Origin: Kribbella steppae
Lineage (GTDB): Bacteria > Actinomycetota > Actinomycetes > Propionibacteriales > Kribbellaceae
NCBI RefSeq assembly: GCF_004342025.1
Contig: NZ_SLWN01000018.1
Span: 1-64,000 of the forward strand
Direction of reading: 5' to 3'
DNA length: 64,000 nt
Shown here piece after piece: positions 52,990 to 61,656 of this stretch (the first letter of the stretch is position 1; every line of letters starts with the position of its first letter). The translations under genes were made by a program, and so were the position numbers. The notes below the pieces were generated by a model. The model saw nothing but the letters and a program-made list of their open reading frames with translations, was not told where the DNA came from and searched no databases.

Positions 52990-54176
52990 GGCCTTCGCGG
53001 ATCTCCCTCCGGTAGCTCGTTGTCGACCTTCAGCGGAAGCCTGCAGGTCAGTTGCCAACCGTCCGGCGTCGGCCCGGCCGCGAGGTCGCCGCCGAGCGCG
53101 GACGCCCGCTCTCCCATCCCGATCAGGCCGTACCGAGGCCGCTCGGGATCAGTCGCCCTGGCGGTGGCGACTGGTCCTGAGGTCTCGGCCACGAGACGTA
53201 CGTCGCCGTCTGACAGCTCAAGCCCGAGCATCGTGTGCGCGCGGGGCGCGTGCCGAGCAGCGTTCGCCAGCGCCTCCTGAGCGATCCGGTAGAGCGCGAC
53301 GCCCATCCCTGGCGAAATCCGAGCGAAGTCTCCTCGCATTCGCAGCTCGACGGCCAGACCCCCGGCCCGGGCCTGGTCGACGAGTGCGGGAATCTCTGTC
53401 GTCGACGGCGGCGGTGCCACTGCTGCCTCGTCGTCGTGACGGAGCAACGTGACCGTCCGCCGCAGCTCGTCCATGCTGCGGCGGCCCACCTCCTCGGCCG
53501 ATCGCAGCGCTTCCTCGGCGGACCCCAAGTCGCGGTGCAACACGTGCCGGGCACTCGTGACCTGGAGCATCACGGCAGCCAGCCCGTGCCCCACGAAGTC
53601 GTGGACGTCACGAGCGACCTGACGCCGCTCGGCCAGCAGCGCCTGCTCGGCCAGCTGACGCCGGATGCCCTCGAGCTCGACCACGAGTCGCTCCTGGCGC
53701 GCGACCGCGCGACCGACGACCCAGATGAAGACGATGGCCACGATCCAGATACCGACGGCGACCTCCATCGGATCCTGGACCAGAGCCACCAGCACTGGCG
53801 TGGCCACCGCGAGCACACCAAGCGACGCCGCCGTTCCGAGCGATGGAGACCAACGCGCGGCCGCAAAAGCGAGCAGAGCGACATTGAACATGACCGGCTC
53901 GAGCTGACCGGAACGTTGTGCCACGACCACCGGAACGACTACGCCGACGGAAACGGCGGCGAGCGGCACAGTGGGGACGAAAGCCCACAGGCCGAAGGCG
54001 GCGACCGGCACCGCCATCAGGACGATGTCGGCGGCCGAAGACGGCTGAGTGATCGCCGCGACGAGGCCAAACGCCAGAGAGAAGAACGGCACAACGCGGC
54101 GAAGGTCGTCAGCTTCGAACCAACCTCGAGCGGAACCCTGTACCACAAGCAGACTGTACTGCGCGACTCTCGACAT
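52986..54176 (-). CDS. Two-component sensor histidine kinase, NarL-type (HisKA_3)
   Basis: A 396-residue kinase with four to five N-terminal membrane helices (residues 25-165, short loops, so a membrane-bound sensor of cell-envelope state). The dimerisation box is ERRQVARDVHDFVGHGLAAV with the phosphoacceptor His, followed by an HATPase domain with IAQEALANAARHAPRA (N box) and YGLIGMGERASALGGDLAAG (G box). It is of the DesK/LiaS style common in actinobacteria. Two ATG codons six bases apart are possible starts; 54176 has the better spaced GAGGG. Confidence 0.92.
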   Translation of the reverse strand: MSRVAQYSLLVVQGSARGWFEADDLRRVVPFFSLAFGLVAAITQPSSAADIVLMAVPVAAFGLWAFVPTVPLAAVSVGVVVPVVVAQRSGQLEPVMFNVALLAFAAARWSPSLGTAASLGVLAVATPVLVALVQDPMEVAVGIWIVAIVFIWVVGRAVARQERLVVELEGIRRQLAEQALLAERRQVARDVHDFVGHGLAAVMLQVTSARHVLHRDLGSAEEALRSAEEVGRRSMDELRRTVTLLRHDDEAAVAPPPSTTEIPALVDQARAGGLAVELRMRGDFARISPGMGVALYRIAQEALANAARHAPRAHTMLGLELSDGDVRLVAETSGPVATARATDPERPRYGLIGMGERASALGGDLAAGPTPDGWQLTCRLPLKVDNELPEGDPRRP

Positions 54177-54223
54177 CGACATCACCCTCGAGGCGGAAGC
54201 CCGCCGCACTCATCATGGTGGAT

Positions 54224-54616
54224 TCATGCTGACGGCGATCCCCACTGTCCGAGCGCGAACCGCGTGCCCTCCCAGTCCTCGAACATCGACCACATGCCGA
54301 AATGCATTTCCGCGGGCGGCGTCGGGAAGCGCACCCCTCGCCCAGTCAGTTCGGCGTAGGTCTGCTCGATGTCCTCGCACGTCAAGAACACATTCGAGTG
54401 CGGCAGCGCGGCGGGCACCTGACGCCTCGGCTCGTCGCTGGGACGGCGGCTCAGCACGAGCACCACCGAGCGATCGGGCGCCTCGACCTCAATCCAGCGC
54501 TCGTCGCCATGGACCTCGTCCATGACGACGTTGAACCCGATCGCGCCGGTCCAAAACTGCTTTGCCCGCTCCTGATCGTCGACCGGGACGACGACCTTGG
54601 CGACTCCAGTGATCAT
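54224..54616 (-). CDS. VOC (glyoxalase/bleomycin resistance) family protein
   Basis: A 130-residue single VOC protein made of two beta-alpha-beta-beta-beta modules: ITGVAKVVVPVDDQERAKQF with WTGAIGFNVVMDEVHGDERW and NVFLTCEDIEQTYAELTGRG with MHFGMWSMFEDWEGTRFALG. Substrate class cannot be told; members bind divalent metal and act on or sequester small molecules. The ATG follows GAAGGGG at 8 nt. It lies 47 nt downstream of nothing coexpressed; the kinase gene ends up the other side. Confidence 0.85.
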   Translation of the reverse strand: MITGVAKVVVPVDDQERAKQFWTGAIGFNVVMDEVHGDERWIEVEAPDRSVVLVLSRRPSDEPRRQVPAALPHSNVFLTCEDIEQTYAELTGRGVRFPTPPAEMHFGMWSMFEDWEGTRFALGQWGSPSA

Positions 54617-55145
54617 CCTCAACCCCTTCAGTAGTCATGACCGCCGGCCGCGACGACCCGACCTCGGCCCTGCGGTCATCTTCGGATTGGTGCGGACCTG
54701 GCTGACTCCTTCGTCGTCGGCCCGCCGGCTTCACCAGCGACCTCCTCCGCCCCCGACCGACCTTTCACAGGATCTTGATCGCGCGCGCTCGCCATGTCGC
54801 AGACACTGCCACCGCCGGATCGACTCCGCATCAGTCCACGGGCCCGAGCTGCGCTCCGACTCCAGGTGGAGTGACAACCCCACCTACCGGTCCGGGGTCA
54901 GCCACCAGTATGAGCAGCAGAACCCCGGACAGGACCAGGCCGATCTCGACGAGTTCGACGTCCTCCGCCCGAGCCTCGTCCAGCGCTTTCCGCCATGTCG
55001 CCGAGCTCCCGCATCAAGCGCCCGCCGCGCTCGACCCATCGCCATCTCAGCCGCCGCCACCCGATCCCGCAACTGGCCAACATGCTCATCAACGTCGTCC
55101 TGCCATCAATGCGCCATAGCGGCCCCCGCGACCGGTAGATCCAGC
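54617..55145. other. Intergenic 529 bp with possible decayed small ORF
   Basis: On the minus strand (about 55110-54840) one frame encodes VGQLRDRVAAAEMAMGRARR and another a membrane-helix-like VELVEIGLVLSGVLLLILVA. Joined by a one-base shift near 54985 they would make a small coiled-coil plus membrane-helix protein, but neither frame has a good start. Treated as unsupported. Confidence 0.3.
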
Positions 55146-56456
55146 TCAGCCGACGTGGACGGCGTGAGGCTCGGCGAACGTGAAGAGGCGGTCGAACACT
55201 GCAATCCGGTCGAACTGCAACGCGTACGCTCGCGCGCGCCGCTCGGCCCCCGCCCGCTGCTCGCGGGTCCAGTCGCACACGACCTCGTCAAGCACGGTCC
55301 GCAGGGTATCCGGGTCACGCTGCGGCACCAGCAGGGCCGTATCACCGACCGCCTCGGGTACGCCGCCGGTCGCGCAGGTGATGATCGGCCCGCCGCCGGC
55401 GAGAGCCTTCTCGACCAGCGCGATCCCGAACGTCTCCACGAACTCCGGCTGCTCGCGGGTCGGCAGCACGAACGCCGCGCTCCCGGCCATCAGCGCCGGC
55501 TTCTCCGCGTCGTCCACGTCGGTCAGCACCTGCACCCGCTCGCCCAGGCCCGCTGCCGCTACCCTCGCCACCACCTCGTCTTCCTGCGGCCCGCGCCCGG
55601 CCAGGACGAGCTGCACCCGCTCGGCCGACCGTGACCCGACGTAGGCGTCGATCAGGTCGTCGACCCCCTTCGCCGAGGCGATCCGGGACAGGAACAGCAC
55701 GTACCCGTCCCGCGAAAGGCCGCGTCTGGTCAGAGTTTCGGCGATCCTGTCATCGGTGAGCGACAGGTAGGACCAGGAGTCGACCGCCGGGTAGGAGATG
55801 GCGATCCGCTCCCGGCACCGCTGCGCGAACGTCGTACCGTGCATGGCGTCGAGGGCCGCCGCCGAGGCCACGATCAGGTCCCTGGTGTACTCCGACACCG
55901 CCACGCAGTGGTCGGCCGCCAGGTAGACCGACAGGATGTGCGCGGCCGCCCCGAACCGGCCGGTGGCCACACACTCGCGCACCACGTTGGTGATGTCGGA
56001 GCCCACCGCCTCAGCCACCGTAGTGACCCGTGCGGGCCCGATCCCGCGCGCCACCTGGGCGGCCTCCTGCACGCCGATCGCATGCGGGCTCAGGTACAGG
56101 GACATCGCCACCGTCGGCACCCCGTCGCTGAACAGCTCGACCAGCCGCCCGATGAGCCCGGACAGGTAGCGCCCGTCCGGAACCCGGTAGTCGCCAACGG
56201 GATCGGGCCGCTCCACGGTGATGCCAGGGCTGTACGGCAGCACGCGGTCGAGTGGTTTCAACGGCAGTCCGGCCGCCTCCAGCGCATCCAGCGGCCAGGT
56301 CACGATCCGTACGTCGTCGAACCCGCGGGTGAGCGCCACCTCCGCGAGGCACCTCGCCTCACCGGAGTGCCCGCAGATCACCGGGTCGGCGCGGACAACA
56401 ATGACCAGGCGGCGGTTGGGTGTGGACGGGGTGAGCGTGTTGTCGGCGATGTTCAT
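55146..56456 (-). CDS. Glycosyltransferase family 4 protein
   Basis: A 436-residue GT-B fold enzyme. N-terminal domain: RLVIVVRADPVICGHSGEAR, then C-terminal glycosyl transferase group 1 domain with YVLFLSRIASAKGVDDLIDA, LVLAGRGPQEDEV and PEFVETFGIALVEKALAGGG, where E-F-x-E-T-F-G-I is the nucleotide-sugar binding EX7E motif. It probably transfers a hexose to a lipid or oligosaccharide in the cytoplasm. The ATG overlaps the GH92 stop by 4 bases (ATGA) with GGAGG upstream, so they are translated together. Confidence 0.9.
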   Translation of the reverse strand: MNIADNTLTPSTPNRRLVIVVRADPVICGHSGEARCLAEVALTRGFDDVRIVTWPLDALEAAGLPLKPLDRVLPYSPGITVERPDPVGDYRVPDGRYLSGLIGRLVELFSDGVPTVAMSLYLSPHAIGVQEAAQVARGIGPARVTTVAEAVGSDITNVVRECVATGRFGAAAHILSVYLAADHCVAVSEYTRDLIVASAAALDAMHGTTFAQRCRERIAISYPAVDSWSYLSLTDDRIAETLTRRGLSRDGYVLFLSRIASAKGVDDLIDAYVGSRSAERVQLVLAGRGPQEDEVVARVAAAGLGERVQVLTDVDDAEKPALMAGSAAFVLPTREQPEFVETFGIALVEKALAGGGPIITCATGGVPEAVGDTALLVPQRDPDTLRTVLDEVVCDWTREQRAGAERRARAYALQFDRIAVFDRLFTFAEPHAVHVG

Positions 56457-58672
56457 GCCTCACCTCCAATGGCGTGTGGCGGGTCGGATGTGGATGGTGG
56501 CCTGATCCGGGTGCCCCAGCCGGAGGGCTGAGGGCCGAGTTCGATGTGCAGGTTGCGGATGTGCCGCAGTTCCCGGCCGGAGATCCAGGGGCGTTCGAGT
56601 GTCTTGCCGTCCACCGTGATGGATTGGACGTAGGAGACCGGTCCGCCTGCCTCGACCGGCTCGAATCCTGTGGTGGTGATCGACAGATCGCGGTCCGGCA
56701 GCCGGGTCGTGGACTCCGCCACGGCCGGCGCGCTGACCAGGAACAGGTTCTGCCCAGCCACCGGGAACAGCCCGAGCGTCGCCCACACGTACCACGCAGA
56801 CAGCCCGCCGGAGTCGTCGTTTCCTGGCAGCCCGCCCCGGCCGGTGCCGAATTGGTTGGCGATGGCGGCATGCACCACCTCTGCGGTTCGGTCCGGCCGT
56901 CCCGCGTAGTGGTAGGACCACGGCGCCTCGTAGTCCGGTTCGTTGTTCAATCCCTCGAACCGGCACAGGCCGTACCCGGCGTCCATCTCGGCCACGCTCG
57001 GCGCCACCCCCGGCTGGGTGACCGGTGCGGCGTCGTACCCGAAGAACCGGTCGAGCAGTCCCACGAACGCGTCATCACCGCCGGCGAGTGCGATCCGGGC
57101 GCGCATGTCGTGCAGCAGCCGGAAGGAGTAGTTCCACCGGCCGCCCTCGTAGAACGTCGAGTCGCGCAGCAGGCCGGTGCCCGGGTCGTACGCCGCCCGC
57201 CAGCCTTGAGCGAGGTCGCGCATCTGCTGGGCCAGTGGCCGATCGCGCACCTTGTGGGCGATCGCCGCGGTGCAGTGGTAGGCGTACGCCAGGTCGAGGG
57301 TGTGGCTGATCGGGTGCGCCACACCGTGCACCAGGTAGTCCTCGCCGTACGTCCGGCGCAGGTCCATCTCCAGGTGCACCATGGCCCAGTCCCAGTCGAT
57401 ACCAGGCAGATCCAGTTGGCACAGGTCGGCAAAGAAGGTGTGCGCGAGGGCGCTGCCCTGCCGGGAGAACCGGTCGGCGCCCTTGGCCATCCGGTAGCCG
57501 ATCGGCAGGTTGCCCTCCTGCTCGCAGATCGACAGCAGCGCGCCGGCCAGCGCGACCGAACGCTGCGGGAACAGCGTGGTCATCAGCGGCAGTTGGGTGC
57601 GGTAGATGTCCCACATGGTGCAGATGTCGAACGCGTACGGGCCCTCGGTCGTCCACGACGGGCTCTCGTCCGGGGCGAAGCACGGCTTGACCAGCGAGTG
57701 GTAGAGCGCGGTACCGAAAACCGTTGCCTGGTCGTCGGATTCGGTCTTGATCTCAACCTTGCCGAGGTGGTCGCGCCAGCTGGCTGCCGTGCGGTCGCGC
57801 CGCCCGGCGAAGGTGGTCTGCGTGCGGCCGACGTCCGCGCGGAGGTTGTCGCGGGCCGTCTCACACCCACGCAGGGAGAACCCCAGCCGCACCTCGACGG
57901 TCTGCTCGGCGCGCGATGGTCCCATGAACATCAGCCCGAACGGCCGCAATGTGGTCGGTCGGATGTAGTCGAAGTCGAGGCGAGTGCCGCCGGGCATCAG
58001 GCGCCGGTCGTACCACAGCAGCTGCCGCCAGCCGGGGGCGTCGACCTCCAGGTGCACAGCCAGCGGCACCCCCTCGACGTGGATCTCCCCTTGAGCCACC
58101 CCGGGCTCCAGCATCGCCAGGTGCGCCTTCAGCGGCACAGTCCGGCTGTGCGGGATGGCCAGGCCGCCGGTCGAGGCGTCGATGACGATCCGGGCGGCGT
58201 CATTCGCCGGGAAGGTGTACCGGTGGACGGCCGACTTGGGGCCGACCGTCACCTCGCAGTGCACCCCCGAACCCAGCGTCGCCGCGTAGTAGCCGGGCTC
58301 GGCCACCTCCTCCAGCAGGTCCCACGTGGTGCCCAGGTCATCGAGCGGGCCGAGCATCGGGGTGAGCTGGAAGTAGTTGTAGTACTTGCGGATCGCGCCG
58401 GTGCCGGACTGCTGGAAGTGGGTGAAGCCGGAGGCGACCGGGCGGTCGTACAACAGGTCGGGCACGCCCTCGGTGTTGAAGTCGTACAGCCCGTAACCGG
58501 TCGGGTAGGCCCCGGAGTACGGGCAGGCCGACACCATCCCGAAGGGGTGCATGGCGCCCGGGTGGGTGTTGCCGACCTGCGGCTTTGGCCACCACCAGGT
58601 CGAGGCCAGGCCCTTGGGCGTGGGCAAGTCGGTGGCGCCGGTCCCGATGAACGGGTCGACGTGCTCGTACAT
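56453..58672 (-). CDS. Glycoside hydrolase family 92 alpha-mannosidase, no signal peptide
   Basis: A 739-residue GH92 enzyme. The start YEHVDPFIGTGATDLPTPKG, the motif GNTHPGAMHPFGMVSACPYS, GYGLYDFNTEGVPDLL, HNTLDLAYAYHC-like THTLDLAY pattern (SHTLDLAYAYHCTAAI) and the catalytic GNDDSGGLSAWYVWATLGLF mark the family, which uses calcium and inverts the anomeric centre. Length is as usual for the catalytic part (about 740). No signal peptide is seen, unlike most GH92 proteins, so it probably works inside the cell. It is cotranscribed with the GT4 gene. Confidence 0.9.
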   Translation of the reverse strand: MYEHVDPFIGTGATDLPTPKGLASTWWWPKPQVGNTHPGAMHPFGMVSACPYSGAYPTGYGLYDFNTEGVPDLLYDRPVASGFTHFQQSGTGAIRKYYNYFQLTPMLGPLDDLGTTWDLLEEVAEPGYYAATLGSGVHCEVTVGPKSAVHRYTFPANDAARIVIDASTGGLAIPHSRTVPLKAHLAMLEPGVAQGEIHVEGVPLAVHLEVDAPGWRQLLWYDRRLMPGGTRLDFDYIRPTTLRPFGLMFMGPSRAEQTVEVRLGFSLRGCETARDNLRADVGRTQTTFAGRRDRTAASWRDHLGKVEIKTESDDQATVFGTALYHSLVKPCFAPDESPSWTTEGPYAFDICTMWDIYRTQLPLMTTLFPQRSVALAGALLSICEQEGNLPIGYRMAKGADRFSRQGSALAHTFFADLCQLDLPGIDWDWAMVHLEMDLRRTYGEDYLVHGVAHPISHTLDLAYAYHCTAAIAHKVRDRPLAQQMRDLAQGWRAAYDPGTGLLRDSTFYEGGRWNYSFRLLHDMRARIALAGGDDAFVGLLDRFFGYDAAPVTQPGVAPSVAEMDAGYGLCRFEGLNNEPDYEAPWSYHYAGRPDRTAEVVHAAIANQFGTGRGGLPGNDDSGGLSAWYVWATLGLFPVAGQNLFLVSAPAVAESTTRLPDRDLSITTTGFEPVEAGGPVSYVQSITVDGKTLERPWISGRELRHIRNLHIELGPQPSGWGTRIRPPSTSDPPHAIGGEA

Positions 58673-59231
58673 CGGCTCACCGCCTCGCGCGGCTGACGTG
58701 GACTCCCAACGTAAGAAGCGCATGTTTCAGCCGCGTGACCGAAGGAGAAGCGCAGGTTACGACCGGGCCGGACGACAGATGGAAGCCATTTGGTTCGGCA
58801 GTACTTATCACCTCGACCGCGGAACCGATTCGCCGTCATCGTCCTACAGATGCCACGACCTCAAGACAGCCGGCGCGACTCGACAGGTCCGCTTGGTTCC
58901 GGACGGCTCAGGCCTGCCCCCGGCGCTACCGCCGCCTCGGCGAAGTGCTTCCCGTTGCTGGCTCCGTTGCGCGAAGCAACAGAACCCGACATAGCGAGAC
59001 TTCTGCTCATGAGCCAGCAGCACATCCCGGTTCGCCAGGACCTGACCGGTGAACCCGAAGAGTTCGCGGCGGCGATCGTCGCGGAACTTCCTCCGGCTCG
59101 GCGGGAGCAACGAATCCGAGATCCGTGATTGGACATTCGAAGACTTCGGGATCGCTCGGCTGAACCGGTGTGCCGGTGCTCGCGTGTAGGAGAGGTCAAT
59201 CGTCGATGTGCAGTAAAGGCAGGTGGGGAAC
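58673..59231. other. Divergent intergenic 559 bp
   Basis: Lies between the GH92 gene (minus) and the sigma factor gene (plus) and should hold both promoters. No gene or repeat is evident. Confidence 0.4.
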
Positions 59232-59957
59232 ATGCCACGGTCCACCGCGCATGAGGCAGGTGCGTCCTCTGCGTCGCAACTCGAGGACGCCCCACGCTTT
59301 CTGTCGGACGCCGAGCTCATGCGCGAGCATGTGGCCGGCAACCCGGACACGTTCGGGATCCTGGTCAAGCGGCACCGGGACCGGATGTGGGCGGTCGCGA
59401 TCCGCACCCTCGGCGAGCCCGAGGAGGCCGCCGACGCGCTGCAGGAGGCGTTCATCTCGGCGTTCCGCCGGGCCGACTCGTTCCGCGGTGACGCCAAGGT
59501 GACCACCTGGCTGCACCGGATCGTGGTGAACGCCTGCCTGGACCGGATCCGCCGCCGCCAGGTCCGCGCCGCCGACCCGCTGCCGGAGGACGAAGACCGC
59601 GCCGCCGAGCTGGCCGGTCCGTCCGAGGACGACCCGGCCGAGGTCCGCGAGCGCCGGCTGGACGTGCTGAACGCGCTCAAGCAGATCAACTCCGACCAGC
59701 GCAGCGCACTCGTCCTGGTCGACATGGAGGGCTACTCGATCGAGGAAGCCGCCGCCATCCTCGACTGCGCCCCCGGCACGGTCAAGTCCCGGTGTGCCCG
59801 TGGCCGGGCCCGGCTGCTGCCACTTCTACGCCACTGGCAGCCGTCGCGTGCGTACGACGTACCGCACGCACTGGTTTGCGGCACCTCGACGAACCGGAGA
59901 CCTCCGGAGGCGCTCGACTCAGCCCGAGCGTCATTTGCCCACAACAGCTCGCAATAA
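59232..59957 (+). CDS. ECF sigma factor, SigM-like, with atypical C-terminal tail
   Basis: A 241-residue sigma-70 family protein. Region 2: LMREHVAGNPDTFGILVKRH with RDRMWAVAIRTLGEPEEAAD and FISAFRRADSFRGDAKVTTW plus LHRIVVNACLDRIRRR. Region 4: ALKQINSDQRSALVLVDMEG with YSIEEAAAILDCAPGTVKSR and CARGRARLL. This matches actinobacterial SigM. After LLPLLRHWQ about 35 residues (SRAYDVPHALVCGTSTNRRP...) look unrelated to the family. No anti-sigma gene follows, whereas sigM is normally followed by an anti-sigma or trxB/trxA pair, so this could be an extra, rearranged copy. Confidence 0.85.
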   Translation: MPRSTAHEAGASSASQLEDAPRFLSDAELMREHVAGNPDTFGILVKRHRDRMWAVAIRTLGEPEEAADALQEAFISAFRRADSFRGDAKVTTWLHRIVVNACLDRIRRRQVRAADPLPEDEDRAAELAGPSEDDPAEVRERRLDVLNALKQINSDQRSALVLVDMEGYSIEEAAAILDCAPGTVKSRCARGRARLLPLLRHWQPSRAYDVPHALVCGTSTNRRPPEALDSARASFAHNSSQ

Positions 59958-60123
59958 TGTCGCGAGAAAGAACCTGCAGTCGAGCCATCGCGGCCTCCGC
60001 CACCTCGATCCGGTGAGCCAGCCCGACCGCAGCTGGTGTCGACTCGTGATCATCGTCTACCGCTGCAAGCACCGGCCTCCGCGTTCAACGGAAGGCCGGT
60101 GTCCGGGGAAGCGAGTCCGTGTG

Positions 60124-60900
60124 TCAGATCGGAAGCGGATCGTAGTTGGCGCCGAACGGGGCATCCGGCCTTGCGAACTCCCCCATCAATGCGCGCCTCA
60201 GGGGCGTGGTGCGCTCAAGGAACTCGGGGTCATTGTTGAAACGGTCGGCCATGCGGACCCACGGTGGGCTGTAGACGTAGTGCGTTGTATAGCGGTCGTA
60301 GTCGCCATCGTGGCGGAAGGTCCGATGCCAGACGCCGTTGTGGAACACCAGAGCAGCCCCGGCTTCGGCGCACACGACATGACCGATCGCGATGTCGTCG
60401 TTGCTCTCACGGATTGAATCAGGGAGACCGACCCGCGAGCGGTGGCTGCCGGGAATCAGCTCCATGTTGCCCGTGCCGGGCACAGTCTGATCGGTGAGCA
60501 GGTACGACACGCGGAGTTGAAGCAGCGGAACCGGGTATCCCAGGTCCTTGAAGTCGAAGGCGGACGATCCGTCCTGGTGCCAACGGCCGTTCCCCGCGTG
60601 CGCCGGCTGCATGGTGTTCCAGCCGGCCTGCAGCACGAATCGGTCGCCGAGCAGACCCTGCACCTTCGGAAGGACGTCAGGATGATCGATGAGCCGCTCC
60701 AGAACCGGCTCGCTCTCGTAGGTCCGGCCGATCTGCCCGAACTCGCGGTCGCGGTTCTCGTGCAGACGCCGCGAGACATCGTAAGCCTCCGCGGCCTCGT
60801 CCTTTGTCAAGACGTTGGGAATCATGAAGTATCCCCACGACTCGAAGATGAAGCGGTCAGTCTCGGTCAGCTGACCTTTGTCGACGACGGGCTCGAGCAT
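60124..60900 (-). CDS. Phytanoyl-CoA dioxygenase (PhyH) family Fe(II)/2-oxoglutarate oxygenase
   Basis: A 258-residue PhyH protein. The iron site is formed by RWHQDGSSAF (HxD) and the distal His in FHNGVWHRTFRHDGDYDRYT, with the 2-oxoglutarate-binding Arg after it. The opening TETDRFIFESWGYFMIPNVL is typical. Bacterial members hydroxylate small molecules, often in natural-product pathways; the substrate is unknown. The ATG follows AAGGAAGGA. It is transcribed alone, with no biosynthetic partner seen nearby. Confidence 0.88.
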   Translation of the reverse strand: MLEPVVDKGQLTETDRFIFESWGYFMIPNVLTKDEAAEAYDVSRRLHENRDREFGQIGRTYESEPVLERLIDHPDVLPKVQGLLGDRFVLQAGWNTMQPAHAGNGRWHQDGSSAFDFKDLGYPVPLLQLRVSYLLTDQTVPGTGNMELIPGSHRSRVGLPDSIRESNDDIAIGHVVCAEAGAALVFHNGVWHRTFRHDGDYDRYTTHYVYSPPWVRMADRFNNDPEFLERTTPLRRALMGEFARPDAPFGANYDPLPI

Positions 60901-61656
60901 CACTCTGTCCTTCCTTCATGCTGTTGGAACGGCATCCCGGATCTGGCCTCACAGCGACCAGGGAGTCGGACGGATCACAAATCGGCTGGTGGTCAGCGCA
61001 ACAGCCACCACTCGAGGCAACCCGCGGATGGTGGCTGTCAGTGTTCGCGCGGTACTCAGATCCTCAGCGCACGCGACCATCGCCGGCAACGGGGCAACGC
61101 GATGGTGTCCTGAGGTTCCGCAAGAACCTCGTGCAGGTACGAGCGGAGCTCGGGGCAGTCTGCCGGCACGCAGCTCGCCAGACCGTGCATTAGGTGGACA
61201 GTTGCGCTCACGATCCAATCCTGACGCGAGTGGTACTGCCGATAAAGAACCAACCCACCCAGATTGGCACCCAACTCAGAACTACCTCGATCTCGACAGT
61301 CCAGCACGATCGACGCTTCTGCGCGCGTTCCCAGCCAAGGCCTCATCACCTACATCCGCTTGGTAGCCCTCATCCCGGCGACGAGACCACTCCATCGACC
61401 TACCTCCCGCGGGATGTTGCTGATGGCAACGGTGGCACGAGCTGCGGATTTCGGCAGGGCCAGCCTGCGCCTTGCAAATACCTGGTCCAAGGACATGTCG
61501 GCTCCGCGCACCGCGGTCGTCGAGTCGGCGTGCCGTTCATCACAGCCCAGTGCCGGCCACAGGCCTGACCAGCTCAGCAGGCTTGGGCATCCAGGACTCG
61601 ATCAACACCGGACGAACCGTGGACCTGAGCGAGACGAGCGGTGCTTTCATGGTGGT
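60901..61656. other. Intergenic 756 bp, possible small ORF
   Basis: It holds the promoter of the PhyH gene. A minus-strand frame at 61056-61349 encodes a plausible 97-residue peptide (VSATVHLMHGLASCVPADCP, LRSYLHEVLAEPQDTIA), but no family is recognised and no RBS stands out. Nothing else is supported. Confidence 0.35.

Noticed and set aside
54840..55110. Small coiled-coil plus membrane-helix protein on the minus strand
   Set aside because: Needs a frameshift and has no start codon with RBS in either frame.
61056..61349. 97-residue minus-strand ORF
   Set aside because: Plausible composition but no family match I can recall and no start signal.
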